A stretch of DNA of 64,000 bases from Hyphomicrobium zavarzinii ATCC 27496 (lineage in GTDB: Bacteria > Pseudomonadota > Alphaproteobacteria > Rhizobiales > Hyphomicrobiaceae). The translations under genes and the position numbers were made by a program. Each line of letters begins with the position of its first letter. The stretch's first letter is position 1. Location: contig NZ_KB911260.1 of the NCBI RefSeq assembly GCF_000383415.1, positions 92,399 through 156,398 of the forward strand, in the 5' to 3' direction. The notes below the pieces were generated by a model. The model had not been told where the DNA came from and did not search any database. It saw only the letters and a program-made list of their open reading frames with translations. Positions 1 to 8,458 of the stretch are shown piece by piece.

Positions 1-858
1 GCCGGTGAGGCCGGCGCGCGCCATCATGCGCTCGCGCGCGGCGGTGAACGAGCGCTCGACGGAGGCGGCGAAGCGGCCGGCGACGGCGCCTTCATGACCG
101 AACGCCTGCATGGTGCGGACGGCGGCGAGGTTCTCCGCCGCGTAGGCCGAAGCTTCCGCCAGGGTATCCTGGGCGCGGCGCGACAGGCGGCGGACGACGC
201 GTCCGTAGCCGATGAGAGGAAGCACGATGACGGGGATGGCGATCAGCACGAGCAGCGACAGGCTCGGGCTCGTGATGATCATCATCACGAGCGCGCCGAT
301 CAGCATGATGGCGTTGCGGAGCGCCTGGGAGATAGAGGAGCCCGCTACCGCCTTAACCTGGGTGGTGTCAGCGGTCAGGCGGCTCATCACCTCGCCGGAA
401 TGCGTGCGCTCGTAGAAGTCCGGTCCAAGGCGGGCGAGGTGGGCGAACACGTCGGCGCGCAGATCGGCCACCACGCGCTCGCCGATCCAGTTGACGAGAT
501 AGAAGCGGGAGGCGCTGGCGATCGCGAGCACGAGGCCGATCGCGATCATCATCATGAAATACTGGTCGATCATCCCGCCGTCGCGGGCGCCGAAGCCATT
601 GTCGATCATCCGGCGGACGGCCATCGGCACGGCGAGCATGGCGCCAGCCGAGAGGACGAGGGCAACGGCTGCGCCGGCCAGGCGGCCGGGGTGGCGGAGC
701 AGATAGGGCTTGAGAGCGAGGAGGGGCCGCAGGGACGCGCGCCCGGAGGCCGGCGTTTCGTCGGTGGAGGTGGTATTGGCGGGCAGGGGAGTTCCACCCC
801 GCGCATTTTCACTTGAGCTCAAATCTCGGTCTTTCGCGTTGGGCGTTTCCCGTCGCAC
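1..858 (-). CDS. ABC exporter (MsbA-like type), 5' part only
   Basis: The first 286 residues of an exporter with its membrane domain at the N terminus; the gene runs off the left edge before the ATP-binding domain. The sequence shows the type IV exporter membrane fold: TM1 near residues 45-65, the VNWIGERVVADLRADVF stretch and the typical FYERTHSGEVMSRLTADTTQV coupling helix. The family (ABC subfamily B, often called lipid A or multidrug exporters) works as a dimer in the inner membrane; the substrate cannot be read here. No ATG lies before TM1. The GTG at 858 is the furthest upstream start after an in-frame TAA, and a TTG at 822 is the alternative. It is divergent from rpmE. Confidence 0.85.
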   Translation of the reverse strand, partial: MRRETPNAKDRDLSSSENARGGTPLPANTTSTDETPASGRASLRPLLALKPYLLRHPGRLAGAAVALVLSAGAMLAVPMAVRRMIDNGFGARDGGMIDQYFMMMIAIGLVLAIASASRFYLVNWIGERVVADLRADVFAHLARLGPDFYERTHSGEVMSRLTADTTQVKAVAGSSISQALRNAIMLIGALVMMIITSPSLSLLVLIAIPVIVLPLIGYGRVVRRLSRRAQDTLAEASAYAAENLAAVRTMQAFGHEGAVAGRFAASVERSFTAARERMMARAGLTG

Positions 859-1043
859 CTCTTTGGGTGTCTTTCGTTAAGCGGGACCATGCGGGACGCA
901 GGCCCCTGGCGTCAACGCCATCCGGTTGCCTGAAACGGAATGCCGCGTTTCTCAGGCCCATGGCGAACGTTAAGGGAGAAAACGGTTGGGAACCCTTGAT
1001 TTTGAGCAAGTTAGAACCCCTCAGTAGGGCGCTTTTTCGATGC

Positions 1044-1071
1044 TTGTGCGGGCCGGGCATCTCGACTATAG
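1044..1071 (+). promoter_or_regulatory. Candidate sigma-70 type promoter of rpmE
   Basis: TTGTGC at 1044-1049 and CTATAG at 1066-1071 are separated by 16 bases and lie about 120 bases before the rpmE start. The rest of the 333-base gap (859-1191) shows no gene. Pattern match only. Confidence 0.4.
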
Positions 1072-1191
1072 AAGCGCATCCAGAAATTCGGGGTCGTGCC
1101 GTGTCGGGCATTCCGCCGCTTTTGGGCGTTGCTGCGCGCATATCTGCGCAGTTCCCTGCCCTCCGGCCCCATTTTGCAGCGAGCTACGGTC

Positions 1192-1416
1192 ATGAAGAAA
1201 GACGCCGATCTGCATCCCGATTATCACCAGATCACGGTCAAGATGACCGATGGGACGCAATTCGTTACCTACTCCACCTACGGCAAGGAGGGCGATGAGC
1301 TGCATCTCGACATCGATCCCACCTCGCATCCGGCTTGGACGGGCGGCGATCAGCGCCTGATGGACCGCGGTGGCCGTCTGTCGCGCTTCAAGAAGAAGTT
1401 CGAAGGCATTTTCTAA
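1192..1416 (+). CDS. rpmE: 50S ribosomal protein L31
   Basis: 74 residues, full length for the alphaproteobacterial long form of L31, a component of the large ribosomal subunit. Recognisable stretches are [17 protein letters not shown] near the N terminus and SHPAWTG...[11 protein letters not shown] at the C-terminal end. The zinc-binding cysteines of the C+ form are absent, so this is the C- type. The ATG at 1192 gives the family length, although the upstream Shine-Dalgarno is weak. A strong hairpin terminator follows at 1504-1532. The order ABC exporter / rpmE / DUF1465 is common in Hyphomicrobiales. Confidence 0.95.
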   Translation: MKKDADLHPDYHQITVKMTDGTQFVTYSTYGKEGDELHLDIDPTSHPAWTGGDQRLMDRGGRLSRFKKKFEGIF

Positions 1417-1503
1417 GCCTCGGAGCGCGCGGGGCAGGGGCGAAGGCGCCCCTCGCTTCCTGTGGCGCGTTGCCGCGGGGCTAGGTTTCAAGTCCGAAAA
1501 AAC

Positions 1504-1532
1504 AAAAGGCCCGGTTTTCGCCGGGCCTTTTT
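1504..1532 (+). terminator. Rho-independent terminator after rpmE
   Basis: AAAAGGCCCGG and CCGGGCCTTTT form an 11-bp stem with a TTTTCG-type loop and T tract. The A run on the left arm lets it also serve the convergent gene ending at 1558. Confidence 0.85.
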
Positions 1533-1557
1533 GCATTTGGGTTACCGGCCTCGAGCC

Positions 1558-2127
1558 TCAGCGAGCCGAGGCCGTGCGCAAGCCGCTCGCGAAGGCGCGC
1601 TCCAGCGTGTTGAGCTGGGAGGCGACGGGGTTCACGGGCGCTTCGGCTTCCGTTCCTGTCTGCTGCTGCGGCAGCATCGCGCGATCGAGCTGCACGATGC
1701 GATCGTGGAGCATGAAGCTCGCGTCGATCAGGTCGCGAAGCCCCTGCGGCAGGTCTGCGAAGCCCTTGGTGTGCGCGGGACGGCCGAGCGTCTGCAGCTT
1801 GACGCGTGCGCGCTTGGCTTCTGCTTCCTCTCTCGTGATCTCGCCTTCCTTGAGGGCGCGGCGGATCAAGAGCCAGGATGCGAGTTCCAGCAGGCGCGTC
1901 GTGAGGCGCATGCTCTCGGTCGCATAGAGGACGGTGATCTGGCTGGGGAGACCCTTGGACTCGCGGCGTCCTTCGCCATCGAGATAGGCGGCCGATCGCT
2001 CGACCAGGGCCATGCCTTCGGAGAAGACTTTGTCGAACTGCTCGGAGGCCTGGAAACGCTCTCCGAAGGAGACCGTCTCGCCCTTGCTCGCGAACAGGCT
2101 TTCTACGCGGGAACCGTTGTTCATCAT
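1558..2127 (-). CDS. rcdA: DUF1465 / RcdA-like regulator of CtrA degradation
   Basis: 189 residues, predicted cytoplasmic and largely helical, with no membrane segment. It matches DUF1465, the family of Caulobacter RcdA, an adaptor that helps ClpXP degrade the cell-cycle regulator CtrA. Typical segments are the VLYATESMRLTTRLLELASWL helix and the GREEITREEAEAKRARVKL-like region near residues 95-110, followed by RLGDL-type text around 'LPQGLRDLIDASFMLHDR'. The last 40 residues are low complexity, as in homologs. Two adjacent ATGs (2127 and 2124) could start it. The functional role comes from the family; the adaptor activity has not been shown for most rhizobial members. Confidence 0.8.
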   Translation of the reverse strand: MMNNGSRVESLFASKGETVSFGERFQASEQFDKVFSEGMALVERSAAYLDGEGRRESKGLPSQITVLYATESMRLTTRLLELASWLLIRRALKEGEITREEAEAKRARVKLQTLGRPAHTKGFADLPQGLRDLIDASFMLHDRIVQLDRAMLPQQQTGTEAEAPVNPVASQLNTLERAFASGLRTASAR

Positions 2128-2265
2128 ACGCTTCGATACAAACGCCTACACATTGGTCACCATAGCATCGATAGATCCTAAGAGGCCAGGGTTAACAACT
2201 TGGCCAAGAAGGGGACAACGCGATGCGCGCGATCCATGTCCGGATCCTTGCAAGAGCCGCGCCGG

Positions 2266-2293
2266 AAAAAAATGAGCCGCCTCACGGCGGCTC
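2266..2293 (-). terminator. Minus-strand Rho-independent terminator
   Basis: On the minus strand GAGCCGCC-GTGA-GGCGGCTC is followed by ATTTTTTT. It sits 272 bases downstream of the CBS-domain gene ending at 2565 and ends either that transcript or a separate small RNA. Confidence 0.8.
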
Positions 2294-2410
2294 AGAAGTC
2301 AACAGGGAGGCGTCAAACAGGGTGGCTAGGCACCACCCAGGATCCAGATATCTGGATGACGAGGACGATACGCCCCGTTCCCTAACGAAGGCTTAATGAT
2401 TGACGAATTC
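2266..2410 (-). ncRNA. Candidate trans-acting small RNA (three hairpins)
   Basis: Inside the 437-base gap 2128-2564 the minus strand reads as a run of structures. A perfect 16-base palindrome (ATCCAGATATCTGGAT, 2342-2357) comes first. Next is a hairpin with GGGTGG and CCACCC arms (2320-2338), then an unpaired stretch containing CGCCTCCCTG, then the terminator at 2266-2293. An anti-Shine-Dalgarno CCTCCC between hairpins is the layout of several rhizobial Hfq-type sRNAs. I cannot place it in a named family. The 5' end is a guess, and it could instead be the 3' UTR of the gene ending at 2565. Confidence 0.4.
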
Positions 2411-2564
2411 CGAATCGTTTTTGCATTCACGTTTGCGGGGCACCTGTGGGTAAACGTTTTGCTTCAATGTGAGACAACGACGGCAGTGCGTGTCTCTCGC
2501 ACGGCAGCCCGTGCCGAATGCCTGCACAATCGAGCATAAGGCTCGCCACGTCTCACGGCGGATG

Positions 2565-3848
2565 TCAGACGGTTTCGGGCACCATGCGGGAAGCCAGCAC
2601 CTTGTCGATGCGCCGCCCGTCGAGATCCACGACCTCGAACAGCCAGTTTCCGGACCGGATCTTCTCACCCGTCTTGGGAATGTGCTGCAGCTCGGCGAGC
2701 ACCAGTCCGGCAACCGTCGCGTAGGGGCGCCGTTCCGGCAGAGGGAAGCCCAACAGATCCGCCATCTCGTCGGCAGGCATGGAGCCAGAAAGCAGCCAGG
2801 AGCCGTCGTCGCGCTGGGTGGCGTTCGGCTCTTCGGAATCGGATTTGAACACGCCCACGATCGCCTCGAGGACGTCTGCGGGTGTCACCAGCCCCTCGAA
2901 ATGTCCGTACTCGTCGTGAATCAGCGCGATGGGCACGTCGGCCTCGCGGAGCACATTCAACGCGTCGAGCGCATCCATGGTCTCTGGGATTATCGGCACC
3001 TTGCGCAGGTGGCTGCGGATGTCGAGCGGCTTGCCTGCCAGGATGGCGGCCAAGAGCTCGCGCGTGCGCACGATGCCGACGAGCTGATCGACCGAGCCTT
3101 CGCCGACGGGGATCAGCGAATGAGGCGTCTCGATCAGTTGTTCGCGGATCTCGTGAGTCGACAACGAGATGTCGATCCAGTCCACATCCGTGCGCGGCGT
3201 CATGAGGCCCACGACGGTGCGGTCGCCGAGACGCATCACGCCGGAGATCATCTCGCGCTCATGGGATTCGAGCACGCCTGCGGCTTCCGCCTCGGCGATC
3301 ACGATCGAAATTTCCTCGTCGGATACCTGGCTTTCGTTCGCTTCTTTCTGTCCGAAGACGCGGAACACGAGGCGTGTCGACGTGTCGAGCAGCCATACGG
3401 CCGGTCTCGCCAGGCTCGAGAAGGCGGCCATAGCTGGGGCGACGGCGCAGGCAATGCGCTCGGCATTGCGCAGCGCGATGTTCTTCGGAACAAGCTCGCC
3501 GATGATTACGGAGAGATATGTGATGACGGCAATGACGGTGCCGTAGCCGAGAGGCGCGGCCACAGCATCCGGGAGGCCGGCTTCGCGTAGCGCGGTGTAG
3601 GCATATTCACCGAAGGTTTCGCCCGAGTAGGCGCCGTTGATGATGCCGATCAGCGTAATGCCGATCTGCACGGCAGAGAGGAAGCGGCCGGGATCTGCAG
3701 ACAAAGCTAGGGCGCGTTTGGCGCCCGGATGGCCGGATGCGGCCAAAGCCTTCAGTCGGGGTTGGCGGCTCGATACAACCGCAAGTTCAGAAAGAGCAAA
3801 GAGGCCGTTGAGTAGGATCAGGGCCGTAACAATCAGAAGTTCGGTCAC
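2565..3848 (-). CDS. Hemolysin-family / CNNM-CBS membrane protein (TlyC/CorC-like)
   Basis: 427 residues. An N-terminal CNNM (DUF21) membrane domain occupies about 1-190 with several hydrophobic helices. A CBS pair follows at about 205-330 (RTDVDWIDIS..., IHDEYGHFEGLVTPADVLEAIVG), then a C-terminal CorC/HlyC transporter-associated domain near 345-420. Proteins of this family sit in the inner membrane and are linked to Mg2+ or Co2+ efflux; the 'hemolysin' label is historical. The GTG at 3848 starts directly at the first hydrophobic helix. An in-frame ATG at 3888 and a TTG at 3932 would add a non-hydrophobic leader and have no better ribosome site. Confidence 0.85.
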   Translation of the reverse strand: MTELLIVTALILLNGLFALSELAVVSSRQPRLKALAASGHPGAKRALALSADPGRFLSAVQIGITLIGIINGAYSGETFGEYAYTALREAGLPDAVAAPLGYGTVIAVITYLSVIIGELVPKNIALRNAERIACAVAPAMAAFSSLARPAVWLLDTSTRLVFRVFGQKEANESQVSDEEISIVIAEAEAAGVLESHEREMISGVMRLGDRTVVGLMTPRTDVDWIDISLSTHEIREQLIETPHSLIPVGEGSVDQLVGIVRTRELLAAILAGKPLDIRSHLRKVPIIPETMDALDALNVLREADVPIALIHDEYGHFEGLVTPADVLEAIVGVFKSDSEEPNATQRDDGSWLLSGSMPADEMADLLGFPLPERRPYATVAGLVLAELQHIPKTGEKIRSGNWLFEVVDLDGRRIDKVLASRMVPETV

Positions 3849-3978
3849 TTTGTTTGCGGCCGTCGATGTGCATCGAGGCCACTCCATGTTGCGAAGGGGG
3901 CGGATGCTATCGGCCTGGCGCGCCCCGGTCAATGCGGGTCAGTGCGGATGCTTCGGGGCGTCCGAGCCCGGCTTTTTC

Positions 3979-4176
3979 TCAACTTCCTGGTTTTTTGAAC
4001 AGTGCGGCGGCCGCGTTCTCGTGGGCACGCTTGCGCGCAAGCTCGGCCTTCACGCGCTCGATTTCCGCCTCCAGCGCCGCGATACGGCTCTCCAGCTCGG
4101 ACACGGAGAATGTCTCCAGATTGTTGCCGATACTTGCGGATTTCGGCGGTGCGGGCCTTGCGTCGTCCCAGTCCAT
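3979..4176 (-). CDS. DUF1192 protein
   Basis: 65 residues, cytoplasmic. The DUF1192 core is visible as NLETFSVSELESRIAALEAE followed by a short coiled-coil helix (ERVKAELARKRAHENAAAALF). The acidic start (MDWDDARPAPPK) is typical. The ATG at 4176 has GGGAG at a good distance; a GTG seven codons upstream is less likely. The function of the family is unknown. In Hyphomicrobiales it commonly lies beside the quinone oxidoreductase gene found next, here in divergent orientation. Confidence 0.8.
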   Translation of the reverse strand: MDWDDARPAPPKSASIGNNLETFSVSELESRIAALEAEIERVKAELARKRAHENAAAALFKKPGS

Positions 4177-4324
4177 GTCGGTCGCTCCCGGTCGCACTTT
4201 CTCTCACTTTGGGTTGAACGTGTCATTTTCGCCGTCCCGTCTCAAGCACCTCTGCTTGTAACCCTGCGCGCGCTCGGGCAGGTATGGCGCATCATCGACG
4301 TTCTTCTGCCGGAGTTTCCAAGAC

Positions 4325-5332
4325 ATGAGCGCACTGCCCGAAACCATGACCGTCATCGCCATCGCGGGCAAAGGTGGACCCGAGGTGCTGACCGCGGAGC
4401 AGCGCCCTGTTCCTTCGCCCGGCGCGGGACAGGTGCTGATCAAGGTGGAAGCGGCGGGCGTGAACCGTCCGGACGTGCTTCAGCGCAAGGGGCTCTATCC
4501 GGCGCCCAAAGGACATTCGGAGCTGCCGGGGCTCGAGGTTGCGGGAACTATCGCGGCGCTGGGAGAGGGTGCGTCGCGCTTCAAGATCGGCGACCGCGTC
4601 ATGGCGCTGCTGAACGGCGGCGGCTATGCGGAGTACGCTCTCGCGGAGGAGCCTGCGACACTTGCCGTTCCCAAGGGCGTCTCCATGGTCGAGGCCGCAG
4701 CCATTCCGGAAACGTTCTTCACGGTCTGGCACAACGTGTTCGAGCGCGGCGGGCTCAAGAGCGGAGAGTGGTTCCTGGTGCATGGCGGATCGAGCGGCAT
4801 CGGCGTGACGGCGATCCAGCTTGCGGCGGCGCTCGGCGCCAAGGTGATCACGACGGCGGGCTCCGCAAAAAAGTGCGAGGCGTGCGTTGCGCTCGGCGCA
4901 GAGCGCGCGGTTGACTACACGCAGGAAGATTTCACCGAGGTGGTGAAGGCGGAGACGCAGGGGCGCGGTGTCGATGTCATCCTCGACATGGTGGGCGGCG
5001 ATTACGTGGACCGCAACATCCGCTCGCTCGCCGACGACGGGCGTCTCGTCAACATCGGCTATCAATCGGGCTCGAAAGTCACCGTCGACATGATGCGCGT
5101 GATGCTGAAGCGGCTGACGCTGACCGGCTCGACGCTGCGCATCCGTCCGACGGAGATCAAGGGTGCGATCGCGCGCAGTGTTGAGACACATGCTCTGCCG
5201 CTTGTGGAAAGCGGCAAGGTGCGTGTGATCGTGGACAGCACGTTTCCGCTTTCCAAGGCAGCCGAGGCGCATGCGCGGATGGAGACGAGCCAGCACATCG
5301 GCAAGATCGTGCTTACGGTGGCGGGCGCCTAG
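4325..5332 (+). CDS. NAD(P)H-quinone oxidoreductase (PIG3/QOR type)
   Basis: 335 residues, a medium-chain reductase of the zinc-free quinone oxidoreductase group. An N-terminal GroES-like domain (about 25-115, with AAGVNRPDVLQRKGLYP) is followed by a Rossmann domain with the NADPH loop HGGSSGIGVTAIQLAAALGA near residues 157-177. No catalytic zinc ligands are seen. Its expected reaction is NADPH-dependent reduction of quinones or related carbonyls in the cytoplasm. The ATG at 4325 is preceded by GGAG. It is convergent with the HAD gene 20 bases downstream. Confidence 0.9.
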   Translation: MSALPETMTVIAIAGKGGPEVLTAEQRPVPSPGAGQVLIKVEAAGVNRPDVLQRKGLYPAPKGHSELPGLEVAGTIAALGEGASRFKIGDRVMALLNGGGYAEYALAEEPATLAVPKGVSMVEAAAIPETFFTVWHNVFERGGLKSGEWFLVHGGSSGIGVTAIQLAAALGAKVITTAGSAKKCEACVALGAERAVDYTQEDFTEVVKAETQGRGVDVILDMVGGDYVDRNIRSLADDGRLVNIGYQSGSKVTVDMMRVMLKRLTLTGSTLRIRPTEIKGAIARSVETHALPLVESGKVRVIVDSTFPLSKAAEAHARMETSQHIGKIVLTVAGA

Positions 5333-5351
5333 GCCGTCGAACGTTTGGCGC

Positions 5352-6224
5352 TCACCAGTGGAGCACGGACATGGCCGCGATGGGGCTGATGTCCGGATCG
5401 GGGAAGAGAGTGGTCAGCGTGTCGCTGGACAGCCCCGACGAGACGTGAACGCCGCTTGCGATGAACACGCTGTCGATGCCGGCTGCCGCCGCGCCTTTGA
5501 TGTCGGTGCGGATGCCGTCGCCGATGGCGAGAATGCGCTCACGCGGCACGGCCTTCCCCTTGAGCCTTTCCACCTCGGCAAGCGCCAGGTCGTAGACGGG
5601 CAGATAGGGCTTGCCGGCGTAGGACACGCTTCCGCCGAGCGCTTCGTAGGCGGATGCCAGCGCGCCCGCGCAATAAATGATGTTCGAGCCGCGCTCGACG
5701 GTGAGATCCGGGTTCGCGCACACCATCGGCAGCTTGCGCGCGGCAAAGTCTGCGAGCATGGGGGCGTAATCGTCCGGGGTTTCGATCTCGTCGTCGAAGA
5801 GGCCGGTGCAGGAGACGGCGTCGGCATCGCCGGGGTCGGAAAGCGTGACGCCGAGGCCATCGTAGAGTGCGAGATCGCGCTCGGGGCCGAGGTGAAACAC
5901 GTTCTTGCCCGCGAATGCGCCGACGAAGGCACGGGCTGCGTCGCCGGATGTCACGATGGTATCCCAGGCAAAGCGCGGTACGCCGATGCGGTCGAGCTGC
6001 ACGGCGATGTTTGCGGCGGGGCGGGGCGCGTTGGAGAGCAGCAGTACGGTGCCGCCGGCCAGCCGGAAGCGCGTGCAGGCTTCGCAGGCGGATGCGAACG
6101 GCTCGACGCCGTTGTGAATGACGCCCCAGATGTCCGTCAGCCAGACGTCCCGGCCTGCGGCGAGGCCGGTGATCGAGGGGACGATGGGGATGGCGCGGGC
6201 GATGCGTTCAGCGGGTGTTTCCAT
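5352..6224 (-). CDS. TIGR01459-family HAD-IIA hydrolase
   Basis: 290 residues, cytoplasmic, NagD-like fold. Motif I is DIWGVIHNG (31-39), so the usual second aspartate of HAD motif I is a tryptophan, as in the TIGR01459 subfamily. Motif II is LLLSNAPRP, and motif III/IV lies in ILAIGDGIRTDIKGAAAAGIDSVFI. Family members are assumed to be sugar- or nucleotide-phosphate phosphatases, but the substrate is not known. The ATG at 6224 was chosen; in-frame GTG and TTG codons lie up to 36 bases upstream. It lies 93 bases after the EAL-like gene on the same strand. Confidence 0.85.
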   Translation of the reverse strand: METPAERIARAIPIVPSITGLAAGRDVWLTDIWGVIHNGVEPFASACEACTRFRLAGGTVLLLSNAPRPAANIAVQLDRIGVPRFAWDTIVTSGDAARAFVGAFAGKNVFHLGPERDLALYDGLGVTLSDPGDADAVSCTGLFDDEIETPDDYAPMLADFAARKLPMVCANPDLTVERGSNIIYCAGALASAYEALGGSVSYAGKPYLPVYDLALAEVERLKGKAVPRERILAIGDGIRTDIKGAAAAGIDSVFIASGVHVSSGLSSDTLTTLFPDPDISPIAAMSVLHW

Positions 6225-6317
6225 ACCCGCATGGGTAAAGGCTGGCACCTCATTCGGCAAGCGGCGCGCGGGGGTGCCGCGCGCCGCTTGGGCCGTAAAA
6301 CTCAGACTTGACGGCGA

Positions 6318-8111
6318 TCAGGCCGCAGCCGTCGTGTTGGCGCGGGTGTTCACCACGTCGGCACGGACGGGGCGGGCGCCGCCGAAGAGCTGGCCCTGGC
6401 CAAGGAGAACGCCGAAGCCGAACACGCGGGCAAGCTGCTCGTCGTTGTCGATCCGCTCGACCACGAGCGTGAGGCCGTGGGCGGCGAGATGGCGGCAGAC
6501 GTCGCTCGACGGGATGCGGCCGCTGGGGGCCGGCAGGCCTTCCAGGAACACGGATGCATCAAGCTTGACGAAGGCGAAGCCCTGCTCGGCCAGCTCCTCG
6601 AAGTCCATGTCGAGATCGGTGATGGCGGAGAGTGCGAAGCGGAAACCGAGCGCGCGCATGTCGGCGAGGGAATCCCACTCCGGCGTGGAGAAGCCGCGCA
6701 CGTCGCTCTGCGTGAACGAGAGGACGAGTTGCGTGGCAAGGCTCGCGCGCTGGTGCAGGGTCTCCGCCAGCTCACCGAGGAAGTGCTCGTCGGCGACGGA
6801 CTCGCCGCTGAAGGACGAGAACACGGAGCCGCCCTTGCCGCGCTCTTCCAGGCGGCGGGCTACGGCGGCGGTGCGCGTGATGCGAACGCCGTCGAACAGC
6901 GGAAGCAGGCCGGTGCCGCGCAGGTCAGGTCCGCCGGAAACGTTGAGCGGGTTGCCGTCAACGTCGCGCAGGCGAACGGTCACCTCGTAGTGGCGCGTCT
7001 GCTGATCCTCGAGACCGAGGATCGGCTCGAGCGCGACGTCGATGCGGCCGGCCGAGATGGCGTCCGCCATCAGACGCGCGCGGGCATCGGACGGAGAAGA
7101 CGGGCGCTGCGGAGCCGCGCCGCGCACGAAGGGCGGGAGCGGGGGCGGCTGCGGTGCCGAAGCGCGGGGCGGCGGCGGGGGAGGCGCGCTCATGCGCGGA
7201 GCCTCGCGCTCGCCCATTGCGGCGCGCATAGAGCCTGCCGTCATGCGGAGCGCGTCGATGGAATGCTCGACACCCATCTCGGGGGCGGCCGGCGCGCGGG
7301 GCGCCTGCATGGGTGCAGGTTGGGGAGCTGGCTGAGCGGCGGCCGCGCGTGCTTCCTGCTGCTCGGCTGCGTTGACCTCTTCCAGCAGCCTCTTGATGGC
7401 GTCCTGAATGATCTCGACGTCGGCTTCGCGCGGCGCGGAGGCCTGCTGGGGCGCGGCGTGCCGCGCGGGAGCAGCCTGTGGTGCCGCACGCGAGCGGGCG
7501 GGCTCTGTCTGCTCGGCGCCGCGGCCGGAGACGCGCCCGGTCACGAACGGCGGCAGCTCCTGCTGGCCCGCGGTGGGACGGAAAGACCAGAAATCCTGGA
7601 GATCCTCTCCCTGTGCCACGGCCTCGGCGGACGGGGCGAGGGGGGTCGCCGGCAGCGGCGGCGGAGCCGGGCGCTCCGCCTTCAGCGGCGGCTGGCCCGG
7701 ATGGGCGGCGTCAGGATAGGAGGGGGCGGCGCCGTGAGGACGCGGAGGCGTGGCGGCGCGCTGCGGCTGGGGCATCGGCGGCGGCGGGACAGCCGGACGG
7801 GCGGCACGTGCCGCAGCCGGGGCGGGCGCTGCAAGCCCGGCCGCGCCGGGGGCGGGACGCGGCTCGTCCTTCATGCGGCGAAGCTCCTGCTCACGCCGGT
7901 CGAGGATGCGCGCGGGCTTGAAGCCCTCGCGTCCCCCGCGCCAGATGAAGGTGTGAACGGTGAGCAGAAGCAGATAGGCCGCAAGAGCCGCCGTCGCGGC
8001 CACCGGACCCGGGAGGCCCGCATGCTGATAGAGCGCCACCGCGCCGGCACCAGCAACCAGGCCCATCGCTACCACCACAACAGTCTGTGAGGCTGTTTGA
8101 TTTCGCGTCAT
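6318..8111 (-). CDS. Membrane-anchored protein with degenerate EAL domain
   Basis: 597 residues. Two N-terminal membrane helices (about 8-60) lead into a long Pro/Ala-rich, probably disordered linker (about 80-370) and a C-terminal EAL domain (about 375-590). The EAL signature is EVT. The acidic DDFG motif is replaced by SAITDL, and the conserved Asn strand by VLSFTQSDV. The lysine (FVKLDASVF) and a late glutamate (VVERIDND) remain. Loss of the metal-binding residues argues for a c-di-GMP sensor or a structural role rather than phosphodiesterase activity. The ATG at 8111 has GGGGGAAGAG upstream. Confidence 0.8.
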   Translation of the reverse strand: MTRNQTASQTVVVVAMGLVAGAGAVALYQHAGLPGPVAATAALAAYLLLLTVHTFIWRGGREGFKPARILDRREQELRRMKDEPRPAPGAAGLAAPAPAAARAARPAVPPPPMPQPQRAATPPRPHGAAPSYPDAAHPGQPPLKAERPAPPPLPATPLAPSAEAVAQGEDLQDFWSFRPTAGQQELPPFVTGRVSGRGAEQTEPARSRAAPQAAPARHAAPQQASAPREADVEIIQDAIKRLLEEVNAAEQQEARAAAAQPAPQPAPMQAPRAPAAPEMGVEHSIDALRMTAGSMRAAMGEREAPRMSAPPPPPPRASAPQPPPLPPFVRGAAPQRPSSPSDARARLMADAISAGRIDVALEPILGLEDQQTRHYEVTVRLRDVDGNPLNVSGGPDLRGTGLLPLFDGVRITRTAAVARRLEERGKGGSVFSSFSGESVADEHFLGELAETLHQRASLATQLVLSFTQSDVRGFSTPEWDSLADMRALGFRFALSAITDLDMDFEELAEQGFAFVKLDASVFLEGLPAPSGRIPSSDVCRHLAAHGLTLVVERIDNDEQLARVFGFGVLLGQGQLFGGARPVRADVVNTRANTTAAA

Positions 8112-8458
8112 GTTCTGCTCTTCCCCCAATACCCTTGCGGACGCGACACCCGAGACTCCGGTGCGAATCGCATGATTGAGGTTCGGTCGGTTCCCTACGC
8201 AAGGCAATGCGAGGGGCCACAGGTATCACCAGGATTTCGTGAGGCGGTTTCCCGACTTAGGGAGGGGCGTGGCGCGGATGCATCGGCGGGGTGGCGCTTT
8301 GGTCAGCAGGTTTCCGGCGGGAGGGCCGCAATGGCGCCACGAGGCAGCCAACAGGCCACCCGAATCGAGCAGCCGTTTAGATGTCGTTAGGCGAATCGGA
8401 CTGCTATGGTCTTGTCCGGGCCGCCTCTCTGTCCGGCGTACGAAGGAGACCAGCCCTG
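8112..8458. other. 347-base divergent intergenic region, nothing recognised
   Basis: Lies between two divergent genes and must hold both promoters. I see no convincing promoter boxes, small gene with a ribosome site or structured element. Confidence 0.5.
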
